DNA of 64,000 nt from Alisma plantago-aquatica. Its lineage: Eukaryota; Streptophyta; Magnoliopsida; Alismatales; Alismataceae. The notes under the pieces were generated by a model. That model had not been told where the DNA came from. It did not search any database and saw nothing but the letters and a program-made list of their open reading frames with translations. Below, piece after piece: positions 22,513 to 34,164 of this stretch; the stretch's first letter is position 1; each line of letters starts with the position of its first letter. The stretch covers positions 1,063,848,744-1,063,912,743 of the forward strand of contig OY856412.1 of assembly GCA_963693085.1 (NCBI GenBank), read 5' to 3'. The position numbers and the translations under genes were made by a program.

Positions 22513-24836
22513 TGTGACGTCCTCGGATTTTGTAAAACTTAATCTAATGTGTGACGTACAAATCGAAACCTCACCTCAGCAAAAATTCCAATTTAAACAC
22601 CACACACTATGTTAAGAAGAAGAAAATTAGAGGAAGTCAGAAGGAAACAATAGTAGCACATGCAAATGAACAATAATAAAACCATACAACACATGTTCAC
22701 AATTTAACATATAATTACATAATGAATTGTTACAACATTTGATATTACACATTGAATAGTAAACTTTACATATACATGTACTACATCTTCAACATGATCA
22801 TAAGACAACATGTCCACCTATATATCAGTCGCCATACAACTCTCAACTATCCATGTCTTCAAGATCATATAAACACAACCTAAAAAAAATTATATGTGGT
22901 AAACGTCATCACAATATTCAAGAATATTGTAATGAGTATGCCTATATGTCTTTTATATACCTCTCATTACTAAGACTTGGCAATAAGATAAAACTAATAC
23001 TTGGTAGTAATCAAGAAATATAACAAAAGCATACTTGAACAAAGAATGTTTATTAACAAAAGAGAACACTTGTTTTAAGCTCATTTTCCATTATATCATA
23101 CATGAATTTGCCACCTAAGGGAATAATGCATCATCTCAACTACCAAAGAGTTTGAGATGTAAGGCATTATGATCTACTATCAAAGAGTTAGATCATTGTA
23201 CAATAAGATCTGCTACCAAAGAGAATGATCACTTTTGAACACTATGCTACCAAAGAGAATTAGTGCTTTCATATAATGGAATAGATATATTATGTTTCAT
23301 TTGTTCATAGCAATAAGTATGGAAACAAACAACATATCATACAAGAATAATCATTTCATGCAATATCTTATGCCAAGTACTTTACTACACATATAATACA
23401 TCCATGTTGAATAGTAGGCCAACTAAGAGGTAAGGGTGTACCTTTATCACAGATAACCTAACCATCACATATTCCTCATGTCAACTATATCCTTGGTCAA
23501 ACCATATTAAGACAAGATCATATACCATTAGGTTCTCATCATATTAACCCTATTTATGACTTATTAGGGTTTGACTTAGATCATTAGGACATTTAAATCA
23601 TTACTTGTATTCTTATCTTAGAATTATCTTATTGATGTCATTTTCCAGATTATGTCTCATTATCCAATAATCATGTTTCACGTTATTGTGTGCATGTATT
23701 AACCTTAGGTCGTATACATTAAGCGTATTAGGGTTTATACCACATTAAGGTAAATCATCATCGTATAACATGAATTATGTGTATCATCATAATCATTGAA
23801 TTAAGCATGATGTTCCTTATACTGATATGAGCTTATAATGAATATTCCAATAATTATGGAGCATATATGTTTTTTCTGTATTTTATTTAGGGTTATTAGC
23901 CCTATATAGACATACTAAAAAAATTACATGATTTTGTGCATCAACATTTAGATGTATTATAAGCATTAATGTGGATTTACTAACATATTACAATAATTTT
24001 TGGCCATCATTTGATATTTATTATCCATGAGATAAGCATTTCACAACTTCCATCATATCACTGATATTAATGTATCAAAAGCCTGATATTATGCTTTCAT
24101 GTTGTTCTACACATTTTTATGAGAATTTTGGTATATTATTTATAATTTTCTAATAATATTACTAATTACCACGATTTATACAAGATCTCGATATTTTTGG
24201 GAATTTTCCTTTTAGGGCCAATAGAGAGTTGCCACGTGGCCAGTGTGAGGTGTGGCTCCTTCTTTTGTCAGACTTACTCGACAATTCAGGCTAGGATCGT
24301 CCGGGTCATTGGAATGATTCGGTTTGAGTGTGATTTTGATGATTCAGGGTTTTCCCTACTCCTTCTCGTGTTACACGCGATCAATTGATGTGAACCTAGA
24401 ACAAAGTCGCTATCGTGGGGCTAGTCTCTGGTGAGAAATAGATGATGCTCCTCTCATTTTCAGATTCTTCTCGTGCCTCCAATAGATTCATTTCATGGTT
24501 CTTAAGTGCTCCCCATCCTCATAGATCTGTGGCATTGGCAGGAACTCATTCTCAAAGAATCTCCTTAGTGTCCGCTACCATGATGGACCAAAATAGGGGT
24601 AAGGCCTCTCCTCACCCTCGTAGAGATTAGAATCTTTCTACGGCTTCGCAAGATCTCCATGGACTCTTCTAGATATTCAAAAACAACCTTTGATCCCTCT
24701 TTCTACGCCACCCAATCTTTGATCTTCTCCATGAAAACATAGTTCAAAATATACAGAAACCTCCTCTATTGATATGTTTGTCTATCTGGGTATCTTTGCT
24801 CCACCTCAGCAATCATGTTCGTTTACTTCCTCTTCC

Positions 24837-24839
24837 TTC
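24837..24839 (+). repeat. CACTA target duplication TTC (left)
   Basis: TTC precedes the CACTA terminus; an identical TTC follows the other end at 30972-30974. Three-base duplications are the rule for this superfamily. Confidence 0.85.
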
Positions 24840-24875
24840 CACTACTATAGAAATGGCTTATAAAGTCAATTTTCA

Positions 24876-25252
24876 AGGTGTCGGTTGTATACATAAACCG
24901 ACACATAAACCCAACAGTGTCGGTTTTTAACATAAACCGACATCCAATCTGTGAAGGTCGACCAGACACGGGTACCGCTTTATTAAGTGTTGGTTATTTA
25001 ATAAACAACCGATACTTAAAATCAACCGCCAAAACCAAAATTCCAGTGAAAAAATTACCTCCAAAATTTGACATATGTTGTCGGTTCTTTATTACATAAC
25101 CGACGACTAAAGGGTATGCGCGAGACAGGAATAGTTGTCGGTTGTCTTTTATTTATAAACCGACGACTATAATCTAGTATAGTTGTCGATTTTTGGCAAA
25201 GAACCGACATTGTTGGTTTAGTTGTCGGTTTTTTGAAATAACCGACACTTAT
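24876..25252. repeat. 5' subterminal inverted-repeat array of the CACTA element
   Basis: About six or seven small hairpins of the form GTCGGTT-(8-16 nt)-AACCGAC, e.g. 24879-24904, 24919-24943, 25079-25104, 25136-25166 and 25219-25248. Subterminal motif arrays in CACTA elements are binding sites for the TNPA-type protein; here each site occurs as an inverted pair. Confidence 0.85.
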
Positions 25253-25259
25253 TGACAAC

Positions 25260-25620
25260 ATAATAGCTCACCAGCACGACCAACTCTTCCCCTTTCCCTG
25301 TTTCATTCCCGATTCCAGCTGCTGCTCCAGCGATTTTTGATCGCCCTATCGTGCTCCTGCCCTCACTGCCGCTGCCGCCGCCGTGCCGTGCTCCTGCCCC
25401 CGCTGCCGCCGTCGCTCCGTGCTCCTTCCCCATTGCCGCCACCGCGTCGTGCTCCCGCCCCCGCTGTCGCCGCTGCTCCAAGCCCTCGCCTCCGCCGCTG
25501 CTCCGACCGTTTCTCCTCTGCCCTCAAGGTATGCCCGCACACCCTTCCTTCTTCCTCTGCTCCGGCGGCTGCTTGGGCGGTGCCAAGGCATGCCCAAGCA
25601 GCTGCTGGGCATTTTTTTAT
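25260..25620 (+). other. GC-rich block, probable untranslated exon
   Basis: Sharply GC-rich (CCG/GCC-type repeats) against an AT-rich element, and ending CTCAAG followed by GTATGC, a plausible splice donor near 25526-25530. Frames on both strands are open but low-complexity (Pro/Ala/Ser or Arg/Gly). It could be the element's 5' leader exon or a captured host fragment; nothing in it is recognisable. Confidence 0.4.
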
Positions 25621-26001
25621 TTTTTTTTAATTTATTTACAACAACTGATGTACATAAACTTGTTAGAATAAATGCTAAAAATGTGTGATTTTAGGGTTTA
25701 GGTACTGATTTTGTGCTTCTACTGAGCTGAATCCTCTATTGTCTATACAATACATGTTCATGACATAGATTTTAGAATGCATAATTTGGTTAAATGTACT
25801 CCTGTAATTTTTGATCAAGTGATGATATAATTAGGTACTCATGTACCTAATGCCTGTAAACATTCTAGGGTTTGATTTGAACTTGACCCATTCTACAGTC
25901 TGATTTGATTAAACCCCTAACATTGATGAAACCCTAACATCAATTGTGATGAAACCCTAACATGTACATATCTATTATTATATTTTTTGGCCTAGAAACT
26001 C
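25621..26001. other. CACTA 5' intron or leader DNA
   Basis: AT-rich, no coding signal; contains several repeats of the word AAACCCTAACAT. Probably the intron between the GC-rich leader exon and the first coding exon. Confidence 0.4.
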
Positions 26002-26036
26002 ATCCAAGATTTACTCATTAGGAGTAAATCTTGGAT
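26002..26036. repeat. Perfect 15-bp inverted repeat
   Basis: Arms ATCCAAGATTTACTC (26002-26016) and its exact complement (26022-26036), with a 5-base loop. It lies just left of a larger foldback. Confidence 0.9.
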
Positions 26037-26058
26037 AGTCCCCGGTTTGGGACTGTCT

Positions 26059-26245
26059 TTGAACACCTAATCTCACTTAGGATGTAGTGTATAATGTGTA
26101 TTGGGTTTTCGAGAAAATTTCGGTAGCATTTCCTCGTTTGTTCTCTAAGTACATATGTACTTAGAGAACAACGGGGAAATGCTGCCGAATTTTTTTTGAA
26201 AACCCAATACACATTATACACTTACTAGTGAGATTAGATGTTCAA
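26059..26245. mobile_element. 187-bp foldback (hairpin) element
   Basis: A near-perfect inverted repeat with almost no loop, centred on GTACATATGTAC (26149-26160). Arms run from TTGAACACCTAATCTCAC on the left to the matching complement ending TGTTCAA on the right, with a few mismatches and small indels. It is non-coding and sits in the leader/intron part of the CACTA element. It may be a MITE or an inverted duplication; no target duplication was established. Confidence 0.75.
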
Positions 26246-26442
26246 GGATGGGATAGGTGGTACACATTTATTATATATAAGAATGACATCACATGTGTTT
26301 GTTGGTTTGTTCAAGGATGAGATAACAATGAAGGATTGTTAATTGATAAAAAATCGCAATAATAGAGGTTTGTTTTGTTTTATACGTTTTTTATTTTTCT
26401 GAATATGTGAACTTTTGAATTACAAAAATACTGAAAATTTAA

Positions 26443-26618
26443 TGTGAATTACTTTATAATGTGAGCTTTACAATTTGAATGTGAATTACTTTATAATGTG
26501 AGCTTTACAATTTGAATGTGAATTACTTTATAATGTGAATTACTTTATAATGTGAGCTTTACAATTTGCTTTATAATGTGAATTACTTTACAATGTGAAC
26601 TTTACAATTTGAATGTGA
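26443..26618. repeat. Tandem repeat with unit of about 37 bp
   Basis: Units of the form GTGAATTACTTTATAATG followed by TGAGCTTTACAATTTGAAT, complete or partial, repeated about four to five times, ending just before the splice acceptor TTGCAG (26621-26626). Confidence 0.8.
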
Positions 26619-26626
26619 ATTTGCAG

Positions 26627-29600
26627 ATGGATGACTATTCTGATGACCGTGTTGATGATTACCGTGAGGGTGAGGACATCAATGCGCCGCCTCACAATGT
26701 AAGTTTAAAAAAAATATCATATATTTATATCTATATGTCCATTTATAGTTATATCTTGTAAATGTGTTTATTTTGTCAAATTTTAGGTTGATGATGCACA
26801 AGTACCACCTGAAGAACTTGATGCACTTGATCAGCAACACCAAAAAGTTGACAAGAGAAGGGGCATCACTATGATGAAGAAGTTAATTGCGCAAAAGGGC
26901 AATTGACCCAAACTTGTTGTAGATTTTGATAATGCAGGAAATGCATGTGGTGTGAATCGTAATTCATTTGTTTCATATCTTGGGTTTGTTACTCGTAGCC
27001 ATTGCGGTTGTCGCTTAGATTCTTGGTATAACGTTTCTAAGGAGAAGAAAGACACAATATGGAGGGATTTATGCGTGAGTTATTATTAATTTGCAATTCT
27101 AATATGTAGATTACTAAATTTTTGAATACTAGTTAATAACAATTCGATTTTGCAGAGTATATTTGAATTGGATGAAAAGCTGCATCGTAAATACGTGATG
27201 CAATGCTGTGGGAGAGTCCTAAGGAACTACAGGACAAATCTCACACGAGAATACATAAAAGAAGCTGACAAGAGGAAGAAGACAGCCACTGAATAGTGGA
27301 ACTTCCTCGACAAAGAAGAATGGGAGGCGTTCGTCGCTTCAAGACAAACTGAAGAATTCAAGGTATTAGGCGTCAGTCTCAATCTCATTATTAATATATG
27401 TTGTATTCACCTATTCAATGTTAACCTTTAGTGTTACTAACCAAATCATTAATGTGCATACTAACTAGGCCCTTAGTGATGCACAAAGATCAAGGCGTGC
27501 GATGAATGTGCACGACCACACAATGGGTCTAAGAGGATATGCAGGCGTTCGCCAAAGACTACAGTCTGAGGCTACTGCTCAGTCTGCTGCTACTCAGGAG
27601 TCATCTACCATAGGTAGCACACCTCTGCCTCGCCATGATGTCTGGATAACTGGGAGGCAAAATAAGAAGGGAGAAATAACAAAGGCCGCAACTACCGAGG
27701 CGGCTGCAAAAATGGTAAAATACAACTCTTACAGCAATCATTCGAATATTAATTATTTGTGATGTTTACTTAATTACAAATTTTTGTTTTGGCGATTAGA
27801 GGGAGCTGCACGAGCTAAGGAAACAAGGCAGGTTCATCCCTGAGGGAACAAGGGATGAAGTGACAGTTGCTCTAGGTAACCTAGAGCATCCTGGACGTGT
27901 TAGGGCTGCAAGCGCTGGTGTGGGCATCAAAGCTTTTTTTGGGCCATCCCAGCGCAAACATGTCCCAAAAGCGGGACTTTCACAAGAAGATGTAACATAT
28001 TCTTTCTTTATAATGTTACTGTAAAAGAGAATTCAATAATTAGAATTTGACATTTCTTTTATCCATGTATAGGTAGATAAGCTATTTGATAGGAAACTCG
28101 AAGAAGAAATGAAAAAGTGGCAGACATCTCAGACTGCCACTTACCAGACAATACCTGCTGCAGGCTCTACTCCTACTCCTACTGCAGAGGTTGGGAGTAA
28201 TCCTGTAGAACCATCACCTAGCACATCCGCTGTAAGTATTTTTATGACATAGTAACTAGTTTTTTAATTCAAGATGATATATATATATATATGAAATTGT
28301 AGTCGTTTCAAAAAAAGATGATATGTATATAACATTCTTTACACAAAAATTTGTAGGGGTTGAAGCGATGCCGTCTAAAAAGTAATGAATATGTCGTTGC
28401 AGAGGCGTCGGCTTACCCATCCCTACTCGGGGAACAGTTTCACGGGTCTCCATTACCAGCTGGTTGGCTTCGTGTGAGCCCGGTACATGTATTGCAAGGA
28501 TGGGCGGATCTTCCATTGCCATATGCCCACCTAGATTGTGAAACGCTTGGTGAGGCAGAAGGCGGAGCGATATTGTGGCGAAAAGCGGATGTCCTCTTTA
28601 CTGAAACTGTGTGATAAATTTACATTATGCTAAATTGTTAGTGTGTGTATATGATGTCAGTTGATATAAAATTATATATATATATGTACAGGTTAAAAGG
28701 AAGACACCCACAACATCTAGGCCTCCACTTCCACCTCCTACATTACCTAGTTGGCTTCCACAGGACCTACCTGTCACGTTAGGTCCTAACTGTAGGGGTA
28801 TGGCAATATGGTTAGGCGAACATGATATAAACTGCCCTATAACTGTTTCTTCCGATTCAGATTCTACAGGTCAGGCATACGAAACCAAACTATTTATACA
28901 AGATATTTTGGGGTTGTTTAGATATGCTTGGCTAAATACATCTGTGATAGAGCTATGGATAAGGTGAGATCTTCTTTATACATCCATATACCTTGTGTAT
29001 GATATGGTGATCTGGTTTCTTATTTATTAATGCATGTGTAATTAATACATATTTTGCAGCTACTTAGACAACATATGTGCAGATTTTGGATTCGAACATG
29101 TAGGGTTTTTGATTCCATCTTTGATTAGTCTAGTAGCTAAAGACTCTACGTCAGTTCAACAATACTGTTGTGAGGCTTTTACAAATTTTGCTGTAAATAA
29201 GAAGACAGTGATAATGGCTCCATTCAATGTAAAGTTAGTTTACTTTTCTTATTATAATTTGGACTTAAGAAAATTACATTTTTATTGTGGATTTTGAGTT
29301 ATTAATTTTTAACTTTTTTATAAGCATTGGGAGTTACTGGTTATTCTCCCCGAGACGTTCACTGTCTATTATCTAGATCCTAAGGGGAGTAAATTGAATA
29401 TAAGATTTGGACACATAATGAAAATGGCATTATTCCGGTGAGAAATATTTCATTTTCATATCCGTTAACATATGTTATTACATTACTATTTAATTGCAAT
29501 GTTCTGTGTTACATTAACATGTAGGGGTTTTGATGAGTTCAAAAAGGCTGGAGGAAATGCCCCACGAAAAAGAACCAGCCAATAATTTGGAAGAACGTAC

Positions 29601-30040
29601 AAATAAGTTCTCGACTGCAATATATGTATATATTATTTATGTGAACAATGCTTAATTAGTAGTATTTTTAAATATTTTGTATGTTTGAATTTATAGTGTG
29701 CTACACAAGACAACGGATGGGCATGTGGATACTATGTCATGCGATATATGCACATGATTATCAAACATGCCGCACTGGATATCGAGTGTATTGCTACGGT
29801 ATTATTTAGTCTCATTAGATAATATGATCGAAATATATCAATCTTATTTATATCTCATTAATTATATATATACATCACTCTTTGCAGGTGTTTAAAACTG
29901 ACCCCACTACAGGAAAGGACTTACCAGATGTACATGCTCCCTATACGATGGGAGAGTTAAATGAAGTAAGAGAAGAATGGGCAACAGCCATACAAATAGT
30001 GGGGGTTTTAAAATATAATTGGGATGATGATAGCGAATAA
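26627..30040 (+). pseudogene. Transposase-associated (PF03004-like) and Ulp1/C48 protease gene, 13 exons, disrupted
   Basis: Exons inferred from GT-AG borders and phase: 26627-26698, 26787-27074, 27156-27362, 27469-27714, 27800-27991, 28073-28231, 28357-28608, 28692-28963, 29060-29228, 29325-29437, 29525-29602, 29697-29798, 29888-30040; about 765 codons. Exons 2-5 match the plant En/Spm-associated domain: KRRGITMMKKL, VNRNSFVSYLGFVTR, WEAFVASRQTEEF, RAMNVHDHTMGLRGYAG, LGNLEHPGRVR. Exons 10-12 are a C48 cysteine protease with catalytic His in HWELLVI (29325), Asp in YYLDP (29376), Gln in TQDN and Cys in WACGYYVMRY (29724). Breaks: TGA 26904-26906, TAG 27294-27296, TAA 29583-29585 beside a net 2-base shift (WKNVQ follows in the other frame), and exon 11 donor AT instead of GT (29603). 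C48 enzymes cleave SUMO-type conjugates; its role in the transposon is unknown. Confidence 0.85.
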
Positions 30041-30439
30041 TGACTAAACAATGATATTTTGTAAATGAATTTCTGAATTATAATATATGTGTGAATGTTT
30101 CTACATGTCTTCATGTTTCTACATGTGTCTGAGTGAAAATGAATGGAAGTGTTGGTTGCTATATGAATGTTTCTACATGTTTCTACATGTGTGAATATGA
30201 AATGAATGGAACTATAGATTGCTAGCTACATGAATGTTTCTAAATGTGTGATATAAAATGGAACTGCAGGTTGCATTGCTAAATGCATGTGTGAATATAT
30301 ATATATTTTTGTTGTTAATTTCGCAGGTTTGTGGCCTGTTGTTGGCTGATATCAATGGATGTGGTAAAACCTACAATTCAGTTAACTGAACTGCAAGTTT
30401 CTCATCCTGCGACCAGCCACTACAGGTCTACAGACTGAC
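30041..30439. other. CACTA 3' untranslated DNA
   Basis: AT-rich with repeated variants of GTTTCTACATGTGTGAATATG (in part) between 30095 and 30300. No coding signal. Confidence 0.5.
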
Positions 30440-30955
30440 AAAAAAAAACAATAGGCGTTGGTTGTTTGTAAAAAACTGACACACAATGATGTAATGTCGA
30501 TTTTTTAGATATAACCGGAGCCTATTTCCTGTGGCGCGAACATATATGGTGTCAGTTTCTTACTACAAACCGACACTGATAGTGCCCAAGCTGGCGCCAA
30601 TAACATGCGTCGGTATTTGTATAAAAACCGACACATAAAGTTACAGTGTCGGTTTTATATAAATAACCGACGCCTATTCCTTTGGCGCAAAGATATATTT
30701 CGTCGGTTTTTGACTTATAACCGACACTGATAGTGCCCAAGCTGGCGCTCTTTCTGTGGCGTGAAGGTTTATGGTGTCGGTTTCTTATCAAATAACCGAC
30801 ACTTATAGTCCCCTGATGGCGCGTTTTCGGTGGCGCACGAAGAGTTTGGGTGTCGGTTCTGTAACCGACGCGTAATGGGTGACCTTTTAGTGTCGCCCAC
30901 ATAGGTGTCGCTTAGAAACCGACACTAAAGGCCTTAAATAACCGACACTAAAGGT
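30440..30955. repeat. 3' subterminal inverted-repeat array of the CACTA element
   Basis: About nine hairpin units GTCGGTT-(gap)-AACCGAC, e.g. 30551-30577, 30609-30632, 30643-30672, 30700-30727, 30775-30805, 30850-30869, 30904-30925, alternating with GGCGC-containing spacers (GCTGGCGC, CTTTGGCGC, GTGGCGC). The GGCGC word is lacking in the 5' array. Confidence 0.85.
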
Positions 30956-31752
30956 AGGTTCTGTAGTAGTGTTCATACACCTCTCTGGCTCCATCCCCTA
31001 CCTCCAATGACTGCCTGCTTGCTGCGATGAAGAACGTCAGGAAAGGAGGAGTTTGTTCTCCCTCCCCAATTAACCAACCACCACAAAATTGAGATCACTC
31101 ATGATGTATTTTGGGGAGGTGAGTCTAACTACTAGTTTTGTTCCTCGCCTCAATGCACATCCTAGGTGACTGTGGAATCCTTGGTCGGTCAAGGATACCA
31201 CGCATCTCAATCCCCAAAAAGACTGAAGGTTGAAGTAGCTTATTTAACATCAGATCTATCGTCAACCCTCCAGATCAAGTCATGCTACAGAATGATCCAT
31301 GAACTAGCCCACTAGCAGATTGTGTGACATATCACAACTGACCCAGGTCTAAGTTTCAAATATGAAACCTTGCCCCATTATTATACAATACACATTATTA
31401 CATAATATTCAAACCTAAATATCTTTCTCTCGGAACCTTATTTGATCATCAAATTTACAATGTTGTTGCATCAGAATCACAACATTTTTTTAAAGTTTGA
31501 TGCAAAAAAGCTAACTATTTGACCTATCAGTTAAAATAACTCAAAAGGGAATAAACTTAGATATTGTACCCATGATGTTAACATACACATAAAAATATAT
31601 ATAGACTTAAAGTCATTTGAATTATCAAATTCATGATACCACTTATTCAATTATATATCCAAAGCCCTAAAAGCTCACTTTATCACATCCTTCAAACCTT
31701 AAAGGAATTTTTTTTCTCAAAGTTAAGACAAAAACCAATCCATCACAAGTAC

Positions 31753-34147
31753 TTAACACTAGTCTATGACATAGTTTTGGTTGGGTCGACACCCTGGTGA
31801 TGTCGTGGGCACAACACAATGTTGAGTGTCCCCTTTGCGTCGTTGTCACGATATTGTGCTAGAGTGGTGCCTTGGTTGTGACACAACATTAGGGGTGTGG
31901 TTGAGAAATTTAGTGGTAGGTGGTTGTGATGCAATGTTATGGGTGGTGGTCGTGACACAATAGTGTAACTGTTGGTCGCAATGCAATGTTGCAGTTACAC
32001 ATGAACACATAGTCAGCACATGTGTATGAGTAAGCAAGTGATGATTCAAGTGTAATGCATTTGAATGATTACGTGTTAACCCTAATCATGTTCCTTAAAT
32101 CGTTGAAGAGGTGTAGAAGAATTGAAAATATGTGAATGTGCACACTTATCTATAATCTACAATACTTAACCATAAAACACTCCAAACTTGTAAGAGATAA
32201 TGAATGTAGACATTGGTAAATAAATAATGTCAGGAAACCCTGTGTGGCTAAGCATGAAACCCTAATCCTAAATTGAGGAGATAAATGATGAATTATTTAC
32301 ATTTCTTAAAGTAGTTAATATGATGACATAACAACGAGTACTCTTTCTCTATTTATATAATGTTGATTTTAAAGGTTAGTTAATTAACATATCTATTGAT
32401 TGTTATGGTGTATATATGATGTGAAACATTTAATGCTTATATGCATGATGAGGCATGATTTTATGGTTGTCATATATAATGATTTCTCTAATGCAGCTGA
32501 TTCATATATGCCTAATAAGACAAGATGAGATAATAGTGAGTTATATGAATAATGTGATTGGTCTTATAACCTAGTGAAGGCTTAATGCATAGTGCGAGGT
32601 TACATACTCTAGTGATGTGAAAAGGGATTAATATCCCCAGTGATGTGATAATAGTGATCATCCTAATATGGTAGTGTTAACAGGTGGTGAGGTTGATGGC
32701 CTTGTTTAAGGCATTGATACAGTGTTTTCATGAGATCATGTGACAAGTTCACACTTTATATGCTATATATCTTCTGAAGTTGTTTCATAGTTATGCTTGC
32801 TAGATTGAGTTAGGGTGTTGTATGTCCACTCATATAATGAAGCCTTAATTCACCCAATTGGCATGACTAATAAAGTGAAACCTTAATCATGTAGTTATCG
32901 TGTACCATAGATCCATCTCCAGTGTTAGCATGTATATGGATGGTGAAATGAATAAATTCTATACAAGACTCAGAGCACATATTGTTGAATATATGGGGTG
33001 CAAGTGATGTATTTCCTTATGTCCTAAAATTGTGAAAGTAGTGATATTATTTATTATGGAACAACCATGTGAGACCCAATTCTCTAGTGTTCTGCCATGT
33101 ACCGAGGCTGACTAGTTGTCTTACAGGACCATAGCTTTGACTATGAGTTGTTGTCTTTAGAGGTTTATCGTTGCGGCCATAAGTTACTATCTTTACAATT
33201 TGACTATATGACACTACAGTGTAGACTCATACTGACCGAGTAATGCTGGTGATAATCATGGGGTCTGACTCTTCCATTGATTTTGTATGGTACTAATTTT
33301 GACTTCGCAATGGTCAGTTGGATTTGAGTGGTACACCTCAAATACTCAGTATATAATAATTAAAGATATAACACAGCCGTGTAGTATTATTAATTAAGGT
33401 CACATATGAATAACATTGGATGACCCTTGTTGTGTTTCTTATATTGTTTAGTTTCTAACTGTTATACATTTTCTTCATTATCCTTCTTAAAGCATAAGAC
33501 GTCTGTTGTTTAGTGTAGATTCCCTAATTGTTTAAACTGTGATAATGCTTATGTCATTAAGCTGAATCTGCTTATTAGTTAATAGTATAATTTCCTACTT
33601 TAAATAATTATTCTTATAATATATGGTGGCATAGACTTAAATATCTTGTTGGGATGTTTGGTCTTACCCCGTGGGTTCTACATCTTTTACGGTGGACGTG
33701 CACGATGAGATAGAGTTTGTGGGGCTGAGACTAATCACAAGTGGGGTTGTAATTGTTGAATCATGGATATGCTGATAGTGTCTAGTAATAGAGCCATATG
33801 TGTCGTACCTGTACACTTAGGTCCTTGGGATGTTTTTGTGAATGTTGTATATCAATTTGAGATTTTTTATTTATGCCATGATAACACATACATGATTAGT
33901 ATGCTTGAATAAATGATTATATGTAACCAGTTGTGGCTAGTTAGCCAGTAAACAAGGGTGTGTAATACCTTTTGATCTGAATGAAATACAAGTGGCATCA
34001 ATTTATGGCTTCAATTGGGTGTTGTTCAGCTTGAGATTCTATTATGAGATCGATTTTAATTTATCCTATTTTGTCATAATGTTGTCATTAGTGATAATTC
34101 CATACTTTATTTTGCATAATTTCACTTATGTAATAAAGGGTGTCACA
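31753..34147 (+). repeat. Element B left LTR, part 3
   Basis: Aligns with about 39014-41678. It includes a degenerate array of GTCGCGAC/CAATGTTG words (about 31785-31990, matching 39050-39250). It ends TGTCACA and is followed by the primer site. Confidence 0.85.
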
Positions 34148-34164
34148 TTTGGTGGTACCAGAGC
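34148..34164 (+). promoter_or_regulatory. Primer binding site of element B
   Basis: TTTGGTGGTACCAGAGC follows the LTR terminus TGTCACA. It is a variant of the methionine-type site TTTGGTATCAGAGC with a small change in the middle. Confidence 0.7.

Larger units (their letters stand above)
24840..30971 (+). mobile_element. Non-autonomous CACTA (En/Spm) transposon
   Basis: Ends are CACTACTATAGAAA (24840-24853) and, reversed, CACTACTACAGAA (30971-30959). The 3-bp target duplication TTC is at 24837-24839 and 30972-30974. Both subterminal regions carry arrays of short inverted repeats around TGTCGGTT/AACCGACA. It holds one 13-exon gene with a PF03004-like domain joined to a Ulp1/C48 protease, now broken. 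No DDE transposase of the TNP2/TNPD type is found in 6.1 kb, so movement would have depended on transposase supplied in trans. Confidence 0.93.
22513..31747. mobile_element. Element D: solo-LTR-like insertion carrying a CACTA transposon
   Basis: It starts TGTGACG and ends CATCACA, inside B's left LTR. The flanks are AGTAT (22508-22512) and AGTAC (31748-31752), four of five identical, and B's right LTR shows the empty site at about 39005-39015. Without the CACTA element it is about 3.1 kb, non-coding, TG...CA, with no internal repeat of its ends. A solo LTR left by LTR-LTR recombination is the simplest reading. Orientation is not determined. Confidence 0.65.

Noticed and set aside
27502..27762. 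Stand-alone 86-codon frame
   Set aside because: It is exon 4 of the PF03004-like/C48 gene read on into its intron; the same applies to 28360-28614 and 29109-29297.
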